Source: CAUTVF01 sp963541805 (GTDB taxonomy: Bacteria > Pseudomonadota > Alphaproteobacteria > Rs-D84 > CASDRH01). From it: 13,421 nucleotides of DNA. The translations under genes and the position numbers were made by a program. Where the stretch lies: assembly GCA_963541805.1 (NCBI GenBank), contig CAUTVF010000022.1, positions 1 through 13,421 of the forward strand, written 5' to 3'. Positions 1 to 6,699 of the stretch are shown here, one piece after another (positions within the stretch are counted from its first letter, which is position 1; each line of letters begins with the position of its first letter). The notes beneath the pieces are model-generated. The model worked only from the letters and a program-made list of their open reading frames with translations, searched no databases and was not told the DNA's origin.

Positions 1-282
1 GGAGATAAATCAAAAGCTGTTAAATTGAACATAAGTAGGGATGGCTTGAAAATTTCTGCAGATAGTCCAGATTCTGGAAGTGGAAAAGAGGAGATTGGTG
101 GATTATATAACAGTGATGATTCTGTTGAGGTTGGATTTAATGCAAAATATTTAATAGATATAGCTAGTCAAATTGAAGGAGACAACGTCCGGTTTACTAT
201 TGCGGATAGTTCTTCTCCAGCAGTTGTTTCCGAAATTGATAATGGGTCTTCATTATATGTATTAATGCCAATGAGAATATAA
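1..282 (+). CDS. dnaN: DNA polymerase III sliding clamp (beta subunit), C-terminal part
   Basis: Only the last 93 residues are in the window; the frame is open from base 1 and ends at TAA 280-282. The beta clamp is a ring-shaped dimer that encircles DNA and tethers replication and repair polymerases. The visible part corresponds to the third clamp domain. It has the conserved region in which a partly acidic stretch (SVEVGFNAKYLIDIAS) is followed by strands ending in the hallmark tail YVLMPMRI, close to the YVLMPMR-type end of bacterial DnaN. The hydrophobic C-terminal tail forms part of the pocket that binds clamp-binding peptides of partner proteins. The ATG at base 25 is internal and is not a start. 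A hairpin follows in the gap before dut. Confidence 0.93.
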   Translation, partial: GDKSKAVKLNISRDGLKISADSPDSGSGKEEIGGLYNSDDSVEVGFNAKYLIDIASQIEGDNVRFTIADSSSPAVVSEIDNGSSLYVLMPMRI

Positions 283-312
283 TTTTAAAAGGTTTGTAAT
301 ATTTAAGCTTTT

Positions 313-346
313 AAACATACGGATTTATCTCTGTATGTTTTACTTT
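313..346 (+). terminator. Stem-loop between dnaN and dut, possible terminator or dut leader hairpin
   Basis: Arms 313-323 and 330-340 pair over 11 positions (one G-T wobble, three G-C or C-G pairs) around a 6-nt loop. Three T's at the end of the right arm are followed by the T-rich but interrupted TACTTT. This fits a weak intrinsic terminator for dnaN. The hairpin ends about 20 nt before the dut ATG, just upstream of its Shine-Dalgarno sequence, so it could equally be a leader structure of dut. Confidence 0.5.
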
Positions 347-360
347 AAGAAGAGGTGAAA

Positions 361-783
361 ATGATCCAGTATACATCAGAGTTTGATTTATCATATTCCA
401 CAAAAGATTCATGTGGTTTAGATTTATATATTGCCGAGGATTATATCTTAAGTGACGATAAGTATGTAAAACTTGCGACTTATACCAGATTTGATATTCC
501 ATCTGGATATTTTGGTTTGCTTGCTGCCAGGAGTTCTTCTGCTTTAAAACGTGGAATTGAGGTTTGTATAGGAATAGTTGATCGAGATTATACAGGTTAT
601 GTTGGAATTGTTGCAAAATCTGTTTCTGGGAAAGTTGAATTAAAAAAAGGGGAGCGTATTGCCCAAATTGTGATTGTTCCATATTGTCAATTACCTATAT
701 CTAAAATATCAAATGAGGAATTTGATAATATTACGAAAAATAAAGATCGGGGAGATAGGGGATTTGGATCTACCGGTATATGA
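361..783 (+). CDS. dut: Deoxyuridine 5'-triphosphate nucleotidohydrolase (dUTPase)
   Basis: Hydrolyses dUTP to dUMP and pyrophosphate, keeping uracil out of DNA and supplying dUMP for thymidylate synthesis; the trimeric enzyme is cytoplasmic. All five family motifs are present in order in 140 residues: motif 1 CGLDL (18-22), motif 2 ARSSSALK (56-63), motif 3 GIVDRDYTG (71-79) with the catalytic Asp74 and base-stacking Tyr77, motif 4 KKGERIAQIV (95-104), and motif 5 RGDRGFGSTG (130-139) with the arginine and phenylalanine that close over the substrate. I chose ATG 361, which has AGAGG 5 nt upstream; an in-frame GTG at 355 would overlap that ribosome-binding site. Motifs 1 and 2 are slightly unusual: Cys replaces the common Ala before GLDL, and Ala precedes RSS instead of Pro. 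The stop is TGA, the only one among the complete genes here. Confidence 0.93.
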   Translation: MIQYTSEFDLSYSTKDSCGLDLYIAEDYILSDDKYVKLATYTRFDIPSGYFGLLAARSSSALKRGIEVCIGIVDRDYTGYVGIVAKSVSGKVELKKGERIAQIVIVPYCQLPISKISNEEFDNITKNKDRGDRGFGSTGI

Positions 784-810
784 TTAATGGAAAAGTAATA
801 ATGGAAAATC

Positions 811-3441
811 ATGTTATCAACGAGTGATATTCGTAAATCTTTTTTAGATTTTTATAAGTCTAATGGTCATACTGTTTTACCATCTGCTTCTCTTCTTCCA
901 AACGAAGATGAAAATACTTTGTTATTTACTGTTGCTGGTATGGTTCCGCTGAAGAAAGTTATGTTGGGTGAAGAAATTCGTTCTTATAAACGTGCTACTT
1001 CATCACAAAAATGCCTGCGTGCTGGTGGAAAACAAAATGATTTAGATAATTAAGGATATACATCTCGTCATCATAACTTTTTTGAGATGTTGGGTAATTT
1101 TTCATTTGGTGATTATTTTAAGGAAGAAGCGATAAAATTTTCATGGGAATTGCTTACAAAGGTTTTTGAATTGCCAAAAGATAAATTGCTTGTAACAGTT
1201 CATTATACGGATGAAGAAGCGGCAAGATTGTGGAATAAAATTGCAGGCATCCCAGATTCAGAAATTATAAGATTAGATAAAGATAATTTCTGGGCTATGG
1301 GAGATACTGGCCCATGCGGTCCAAGCACAGAAATATTTTTTGATTATGGGGATTCTGTTAGCGGTGGTAAACCTGGAACTCCTGATGAAGATGGGGATCG
1401 TTATGTTGAAATTTATAATAACGTGTTTATGCAAAATTTTCGAGATACGGTTGGCGGAAAATTAAAAGAATTAAGACAAAAAAATATTGATACTGGTATG
1501 GGGTTGGAGCGTATTGCATCTGTTCTACAGAATAAACATAGTAACTATGATACTGATACGTTTATTAATCTTAAAAATTTTGCATCTGATTTATTTAAAA
1601 TAAAAATTACTGGTGAGAACATAAACGCATTTAATGTTTGCTCTGATCATATACGTGCAGTTTCTTTTGCAATCGCAGATGGTATAATCCCATCTAATGA
1701 AGGACGGGGTTATGTAATTAGAAAGATTATACGTCGTGCTATGAGGTATATAAATCTATTAGGAGTAAAGGATATTTGTTTCTATAAATTGGCAGACGCT
1801 GTAGAAAGGGAAATGGGGGAATACTACACAGAACTTACAGATCATTTACTATCTATTAAAGCTGTTATTCAAACAGAGGAAAAATTGTTTATGGAGTCTT
1901 TGCATAAGGGAACTGCAATGTTAGATGATATGGTAAAAGACATTAAAACTGGTGGGGTACTACCAGGACATTTGGCTTTTAAACTATATGATACTTATGG
2001 TTTTCCTTTAGATATGACGGAAGATATTTTACGCTCAAGAAACATAGCAGTAGATGTTAATGGTTTTAATAATGAAATGAAATTACAAAAAGAAAAATCA
2101 AAATTATCTGGTAAATCTATTACAGTTGGGAGTTTTGAATCGTCTTCTTTATCACTAGTTGATCAAAAAGTTATTCAAAACATAAAAAGAAATTTTGGAA
2201 ATACTGAGTTTGTTGGATATGAGCAATATGATATCTTATGTAAACTATTAGATTTCATAAAATTAAGTAATACTAAATTTGCTATGGTAACAAATAAAAC
2301 TCCTTTCTATGCAGAATCTGGCGGACAAGTTTCAGATACTGGGGTTTTTATTTTAGATGGGAAAATAGTTGCTCAGGTTAGAGACGTAAAAAAAATAGAT
2401 GGAATTTTTATCCATTTTGTTGAAGTAGTTAATGATTTTACGCCTATTAAAGGTCTGAATTTGATTGCAGAAATAGATAGTAAAAGAAGATCAGATATCA
2501 CAAAAAATCATACATGTGTTCATTTATTACAAAGTGCTTTGATTGAAGTTTTAGGGGACCATATTAAGCAAAAAGGTTCGTTTGTGTGTGATAAATATGC
2601 AAGATTTGATTTTATTAATCCACGTGCTTTGAAATCTGAAGAATTACAGAATATAGAAAGGTTGATTAATGATTGGATTAATCGAAAGCTTTCTGTTTCT
2701 AAAATTGTCCTGCCAATTGATGAAGCAAAAAAAATTGGTGCGATTGCACCATTTGGGGAGAAATATGGAAATATTGTTCGTGTCGTTAAAATCGGCAACA
2801 TTTCGACAGAATTTTGTGGGGGAACGCACTTAAATAATATATCTGAAATTGAGTATTGCATTTTGGATAAGGAGGAATCTGTCGCGGCGGGTATTAGAAG
2901 AATTACAATTATTACTGGAGATGCGGCATATAGTAAATTAAAGTCTGTTGGTGCGTTTACTGTACAAGAATATAGAAAAATTCTATTAGATTTAGAAAGT
3001 AAAAAGCAAAGTGAAATTATTGCAAAAAAGCAAGCTATTAAAGATGAGGAAATTAAAAAAGTTAATTTGGAATTAGAAAAACTTTACTTATCTACTAAAT
3101 CAGAGAAGATAAATAATATAAAATTATGTTATGTTATACACTCGAATATTTCTCATAAAGCAGTTCACAGATTATTTCAAAGGTTAAAAAATGATGATTA
3201 TGATCAGGTTTGTGCGGTTTTTATAACTGAGCTTGATAAAAAAGTATCAATATCTATTGCAATAACGGATAGTTTAAAAAATAAGATGAATTTAAAGGAA
3301 ATTATTAAGAAACTTTCTGAAATGTGTGGTGGAAAAGGAGGCGGAGGTAGCGATACATTTGTAAGTTTCGGAGGTTCGTATTTTGATAAATCTGCTGCTA
3401 TTATAGAGGAAGTTAAAAAGATATTAAAATCTTGTTGTTAA
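811..3441 (+). pseudogene. alaS: Alanyl-tRNA synthetase, full length but interrupted by an in-frame TAA at codon 81
   Basis: AlaRS charges tRNA-Ala and clears mischarged Ser or Gly; it is normally essential. Read through the stop, the frame spans 876 codons, the usual family length. The order is: class II motif 1 (FTVAGMVPLKK); motif 2 (KCLRAGGKQNDLDN, stop, then GYTSRHHNFFEMLGNFSFGDYF); motif 3 TGMGLER near 228-234; editing-site metal ligands H567, H571, C669 and H673 (HTCVH and CGGTH); and a C-Ala domain with a glycine-rich GGKGGGGSD segment near 840. Start ATG 811 has GGA 5 nt upstream and a stop shortly before it in frame. Conventional translation gives an 80-residue peptide; restart at ATG 1087 gives 784 residues lacking motif 1 and half of motif 2, which should not activate alanine. 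The frame is unchanged across the stop and the rest is intact, so readthrough, a sequence error or a very recent mutation are all possible. I cannot tell which. Confidence 0.9.
1051..1053 (+). other. In-frame TAA stop inside alaS motif 2
   Basis: The codons run GAT AAT TAA GGA TAT ACA. Bacterial AlaRS normally has a valine or similar residue here (NDLDN-V-GYTARHH). Conserved residues continue in the same frame immediately after the stop (GYTSRHHNFFEMLGNF), so this is not a frameshift. A change from GTA or ATA to TAA needs two substitutions; from TTA it needs one. TAA ends most other genes in the window, so it is not globally reassigned. Confidence 0.95.
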
Positions 3442-3456
3442 AAAACTTGTTTTTTA
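3439..3456 (+). terminator. Weak A/T hairpin after alaS, possible terminator
   Basis: The alaS stop lies in TAAAAAACTTGTTTTTTA, two perfectly complementary 8-nt arms around TT with a run of six T's in the right arm. The stem has only one G-C pair and a minimal loop, so it may be a weak bidirectional terminator or simply A/T-rich sequence. Confidence 0.3.
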
Positions 3457-3510
3457 CAGCTATAAATATTACCATTACCACGGTTAATTGTTGTGTGTGT
3501 TGTAAGTTTA

Positions 3511-4302
3511 ATGAGTAAAAAGTTTACATTTTCATTTTTTGTATTATTGTCATTATTAGAATATAATGATTCTTGTTTTTCGGATCTCTATGCTGGATTT
3601 AGTTATGATGGAACAAATAGAGTAAGACGGTTTAATATACCAGCTACATTTTTACAAATGCCTAAATCTATGATTGAGAAAAATAAACATGTTTCTCAAT
3701 CTTGGAAAGCTAACGGAAATAACAATCTGAAACATACTGCTTCATCTGAGCTGGAGAGAAAAGAGATGATTTCTCCTTCAACTGAAAAATCAAATTTGCG
3801 TAGCAATAATAATGTTGTTATTTTGAAGCCATTTTTGCGTAAAGATAATGTTAATCATTTAGTTGAATCAACGTCAGATATTGATCCTGAAATTAAATTA
3901 AAATCAAGAAAACAGTTTACATCAATTGTTTATAAAATGGAAAAGCGGGTATTTCTCGATATGGATCGGATAGATCTTAAAATCCCAAAGCCTTTGTTGT
4001 GGAATTTTTCAGCATCGCATCCTAAAAGTTCTGTTATGATTAGTAATAGCTATGAAGTTTCTCATAAAGTGGAAAAGTTGGATAATCATGAAGTGGATGA
4101 ATTGAAAATTAAAAGTACACATACAAATTTTGATGTAAAACAAAATAAATCTACCATATATGCCCCTAATTTACCTGTTGGCAGTGATGATAGAGATGAT
4201 TTTAATAAGATTAAAGTGGACGCTCAAAATAAAAAATCCGATACAGAGAAGCTATTAAATCAAGTTGATTCAGAGTTGAAAAAGCCAAATGCGAATTATT
4301 AA
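3511..4302 (+). CDS. Unrecognised exported or membrane-anchored protein heading the lpt run
   Basis: I do not recognise this 263-residue protein. From ATG 3511 it starts MSKK followed by a hydrophobic stretch (about residues 5-14, FTFSFFVLLSLL) and then NDSCFSDLYAGFSYDG. This looks like a signal peptide cleaved near CFS-DLY, or an N-terminal anchor. The rest is hydrophilic and Lys/Asn/Ser-rich, with no cysteine-based or catalytic motif that I can identify and no clear repeats. An upstream in-frame GTG at 3493 would add six residues (MCVVSL); neither start has a good Shine-Dalgarno sequence, and ATG is preferred because it places lysines just before the hydrophobic stretch. Its stop lies 6 nt before the first possible lptC start, so it is probably cotranscribed with lptC, lptA and lptB. 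A periplasmic role near LPS transport is inferred from position only. Confidence 0.7.
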   Translation: MSKKFTFSFFVLLSLLEYNDSCFSDLYAGFSYDGTNRVRRFNIPATFLQMPKSMIEKNKHVSQSWKANGNNNLKHTASSELERKEMISPSTEKSNLRSNNNVVILKPFLRKDNVNHLVESTSDIDPEIKLKSRKQFTSIVYKMEKRVFLDMDRIDLKIPKPLLWNFSASHPKSSVMISNSYEVSHKVEKLDNHEVDELKIKSTHTNFDVKQNKSTIYAPNLPVGSDDRDDFNKIKVDAQNKKSDTEKLLNQVDSELKKPNANY

Positions 4303-4308
4303 AAGTTT

Positions 4309-5142
4309 ATGTTCATGAAAATAAAACTTAATATGAAAAGTATATCTTGTTTGCTTTTATCTTTGAAATCTTATGCCATTGTTTTTTTTATGAAAAAACG
4401 TTCTATTTTGCATTTTGGGGATGGGCATAGTCGCACGATTGAGTGGTTAAAACTAATTATTGCAGGTGTGATAATTTCAGCTTTTATTTTTTTTGTTATA
4501 ATACTTTCGTTTGATTTTTCTGATATGATGAAAACAAACTTTCCTAAAGTATCTGTAAACAAACAATCTTTTTCTAAAATTCAAAAATTGACATTAAGCT
4601 ACATGGATTCAAAAAATAATTTAGCTTCAGTTTTTTTAAAGGAAGCTGAAGAGCTAAATGGAGAAAATAAGATTATTGTTAATAATATCGATACAAAAAT
4701 TGTGTTTAACACTAACGAGTGGATAAGCGTTCAAAGTGATGATGCTGTTATTGATAAAGATACATCTGAAATTTATTTAAAAAATAATGTACTTATTACC
4801 GACTATAAGGGTGATAAACTGAATGGAAAAAATATTAAAATAAATATTAAAGAAAATGCTGTTTTTAGTGATGATATGGTGAATATTGATTCATTTCTGG
4901 GTAAAATAACATCTACAAATGGTTTTTATGTAAAAAAAGATAGTAAATATTTGTTTAAAGGTGGAGTAAAAATGCTACTTAATGAACAACTTTTTTCTAA
5001 AAATAATGAAATACCTTTTAGAAAAATAAATACTAATTTTTCTAATAAAAGCACTGCAAATAAAAAATTAAAACAACATGAAAATAAAGTTATTAAGTCA
5101 ATTAATCATAAATCTGATTTTGTAAAAAAGTTAAAAAGATAA
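4309..5142 (+). CDS. lptC: LPS export system protein LptC
   Basis: LptC is the bitopic inner-membrane protein that receives LPS from the LptB2FG transporter and passes it to LptA. A single membrane segment (about residues 46-68, LIIAGVIISAFIFFVIILSF) follows a short basic region (HSRTIEWLK). The periplasmic part carries the family's beta-jellyroll pattern, with WISVQSDDAVID, EIYLKNNVLIT and the late TSTNGFYV...YLFKGGVKM block. The start is uncertain. The longest frame begins at ATG 4309 (277 aa), but in-frame ATGs at 4315, 4333 and 4390 exist. ATG 4390 would give MKKRSILHFGDGHSR before the membrane segment, which resembles other LptC N-termini best. None has a clear ribosome-binding site. The protein ends in a basic, Asn/Lys-rich tail of roughly 50 residues beyond the recognisable domain, longer than the approximately 190-residue E. 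coli protein. It lies 3 nt before lptA. Confidence 0.85.
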   Translation: MFMKIKLNMKSISCLLLSLKSYAIVFFMKKRSILHFGDGHSRTIEWLKLIIAGVIISAFIFFVIILSFDFSDMMKTNFPKVSVNKQSFSKIQKLTLSYMDSKNNLASVFLKEAEELNGENKIIVNNIDTKIVFNTNEWISVQSDDAVIDKDTSEIYLKNNVLITDYKGDKLNGKNIKINIKENAVFSDDMVNIDSFLGKITSTNGFYVKKDSKYLFKGGVKMLLNEQLFSKNNEIPFRKINTNFSNKSTANKKLKQHENKVIKSINHKSDFVKKLKR

Positions 5143-5145
5143 AGC

Positions 5146-5952
5146 ATGCTAAAATTTTTATTATTTTATTTAATATTATTTATCATACGGTCGGCCGCTT
5201 TTGGAAATGATATTGAGCTATCCGCAGATAACGGATTAGAGTGGAATCAAGAAAAGATGACTATATCTGCAATTCAAAATGCGTCAATTAAAAGGGATAA
5301 ATTGACATTAATTTCTGATAAAATTGTTGTTCGTTATAGAAATAAAAGTGTGGCCAAAAATATTAATTCCAACAAAGCAGAAATATTTTTGATATATGCG
5401 AATGGTAATGTTGTTTTAAATTCTCCAAAAGAGCAGATTAGTGCAGACTATATAGAATATAACCTAGATAATAATACTATATCAATTAAACCAATTAATA
5501 GGCCGATAAAGATGAAAGCCTATGATGCAGATATTTTTGCCAATGGTAAAATTATGTATTATGAAGATAAAAATTATGCAATAGTTAATAATGCAACTAT
5601 TTTTCATTCTGGCAGATCTCTTTCATCTGATATTATGAAATTAGAATTTGATAAATTAGATGCTGTAAATAATAAGTCAAGTATTGGGTTGGGATTATCT
5701 AAAGTTACTGCTACTGGAAATTTAACGATAAAAGATAAAGCTGAAATTTTAACAGGTAATGTTGCAATTTATGATAATAAAACAGGTATGGTATCAATTG
5801 ATGGAAATGTGGAATTGTCTCGTGGAGGAGGTTCAAAATTACAAGGTGGAAAAATAGAGTACAATATGAAAACTGGTATTACAAGATTACTGCCAGATCC
5901 TGTATTTGGTAAAGTTGTTGGAATATTTAAATCAGTTAATAAGAAAAGATAA
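5146..5952 (+). CDS. lptA: LPS transport periplasmic protein LptA (OstA-like), long form
   Basis: LptA forms the periplasmic beta-jellyroll bridge that carries LPS from LptC to LptD. The 268-residue protein begins with a signal peptide (LKFLLFYLILFIIRSAAFG, likely cleavage after Gly20), then NDIELSADNGLEWNQEKMTISAIQNASIKRDKLTLISDKI, the typical OstA start. A second stretch (about 155-255: SSDIMKLEFDKL, TATGNLTIKD, LTGNVAIYDNKTGMVSIDGNVELSRGGGSKLQGGKIEYNMKTG) has the same pattern of strands with D/N-G turns. The family usually has one such domain in about 185 residues in E. coli; this protein is half as long again and seems to hold two units or an extended jellyroll. It starts 3 nt after the lptC stop and ends 6 nt before lptB, consistent with one operon and coupled translation; no strong Shine-Dalgarno sequence is seen. 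Confidence 0.87.
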   Translation: MLKFLLFYLILFIIRSAAFGNDIELSADNGLEWNQEKMTISAIQNASIKRDKLTLISDKIVVRYRNKSVAKNINSNKAEIFLIYANGNVVLNSPKEQISADYIEYNLDNNTISIKPINRPIKMKAYDADIFANGKIMYYEDKNYAIVNNATIFHSGRSLSSDIMKLEFDKLDAVNNKSSIGLGLSKVTATGNLTIKDKAEILTGNVAIYDNKTGMVSIDGNVELSRGGGSKLQGGKIEYNMKTGITRLLPDPVFGKVVGIFKSVNKKR

Positions 5953-5958
5953 GTATTC

Positions 5959-6699
5959 ATGGAAAATAGTTTAAAAAATAAAAGTATAATTACGGTAAAA
6001 GACTTGTTTAAGTCTTACAGATCGCGTCCCGTGTTACGTGGCGTATCACTTACAATTAAAAGTGGTGAAATTGTTGGCATATTGGGGCCAAACGGGGCTG
6101 GTAAAACAACGTGTTTTTATTGTATTACTGGTTTAATTCATCCAGATAGTGGAAACATTTATTTAAATGATAAAGATATTTCCTTGTTACCATTTTATAG
6201 AAGAGCAAGAAAAGGTATAGGATATTTACCTCAAGAAACTTCAATTTTTCGTGGGCTTTCTGTTGAAGATAACATAATGTCTGTATTAGAAGTTGTTGAA
6301 AAAAATAAGCTTCGTCGAATTCAAAGATTGGATGAATTAATGGGGGAGTTTTCGATATATCATTTGCGGAAGTCTCCATCAATTGCTCTTTCAGGTGGGG
6401 AACGTAGGAGACTTGAGATTGCAAGGTCTCTTGCAAGTAATCCAAGTTTTATATTATTGGATGAGCCATTTGCAGGAGTCGATCCGATCGCAATTAATGA
6501 TATCAGGAATCTTGTGTACCATTTAAAAGATAAGGGATTGGGTGTATTGATAACAGATCATAATGTTCGCGAGACGCTTAATATAGTCGATAGAAGTTAT
6601 GTTTTACATAATGGAAAAATATTAACAGAAGGGGATAAAAACCATATAATAAATCATGCAGATGTTAAAAAAGTATATCTTGGGGATGTATTTAATTAA
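5959..6699 (+). CDS. lptB: LPS export ABC transporter ATP-binding protein LptB
   Basis: LptB is the cytoplasmic ATPase dimer of LptB2FG that extracts LPS from the inner membrane. The 246-residue protein has a complete ABC nucleotide-binding domain: Walker A GPNGAGKTT (43-51), Q-loop LPQE with Gln92, signature LSGGERRR (144-151), Walker B ILLDEP (165-170) with catalytic Glu169, D-loop GVDP, and switch His201 in TDHNV. LptB-type features are the GIGYLPQETSIFRGLSVEDN segment and the C-terminal VKKVYLGDVFN, matching the YLGxxF end of the family. The first residues are somewhat longer than the minimal NBD start. Downstream, the common alphaproteobacterial partner rpoN is absent and a convergent amidase gene begins to overlap: the two stop codons share TTAA at 6696-6699. 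Confidence 0.96.
   Translation: MENSLKNKSIITVKDLFKSYRSRPVLRGVSLTIKSGEIVGILGPNGAGKTTCFYCITGLIHPDSGNIYLNDKDISLLPFYRRARKGIGYLPQETSIFRGLSVEDNIMSVLEVVEKNKLRRIQRLDELMGEFSIYHLRKSPSIALSGGERRRLEIARSLASNPSFILLDEPFAGVDPIAINDIRNLVYHLKDKGLGVLITDHNVRETLNIVDRSYVLHNGKILTEGDKNHIINHADVKKVYLGDVFN

Noticed and set aside
311..682. Antisense ORF of 123 codons opposite dut
   Set aside because: Gln/Leu/Tyr-rich mirror translation of a clear dUTPase gene; no start signal or recognisable domain.
781..798. TGA read as tryptophan, extending Dut past 783
   Set aside because: The dUTPase ends properly with FGSTGI at this TGA, and tryptophans elsewhere (for example FSWELL in AlaRS) use TGG.
787..827. Tiny upstream ORFs (ATG 787, 3 codons; ATG 801, 8 codons overlapping the alaS start) as leader peptides
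   Set aside because: Too short to support, no alanine codons that would suggest attenuation, and easily chance.
1051..1053. TAA reassigned as a sense codon in this organism
   Set aside because: TAA ends dnaN, alaS, the four lpt-run genes, the amidase, M48 and DsbA-family genes at the expected C-termini, so global reassignment is not credible.
1021..1090. Frameshift in alaS
   Set aside because: The conserved residues before and after the stop are in the same frame; only a stop codon separates them.
2520..2861. Antisense ORF opposite the AlaRS editing domain
   Set aside because: Shadow of a strongly conserved coding region; no independent support.
6125..6445. Antisense ORF opposite lptB
   Set aside because: Lies entirely within the LptB ABC domain and has a low-complexity Gln/Leu/Tyr composition.
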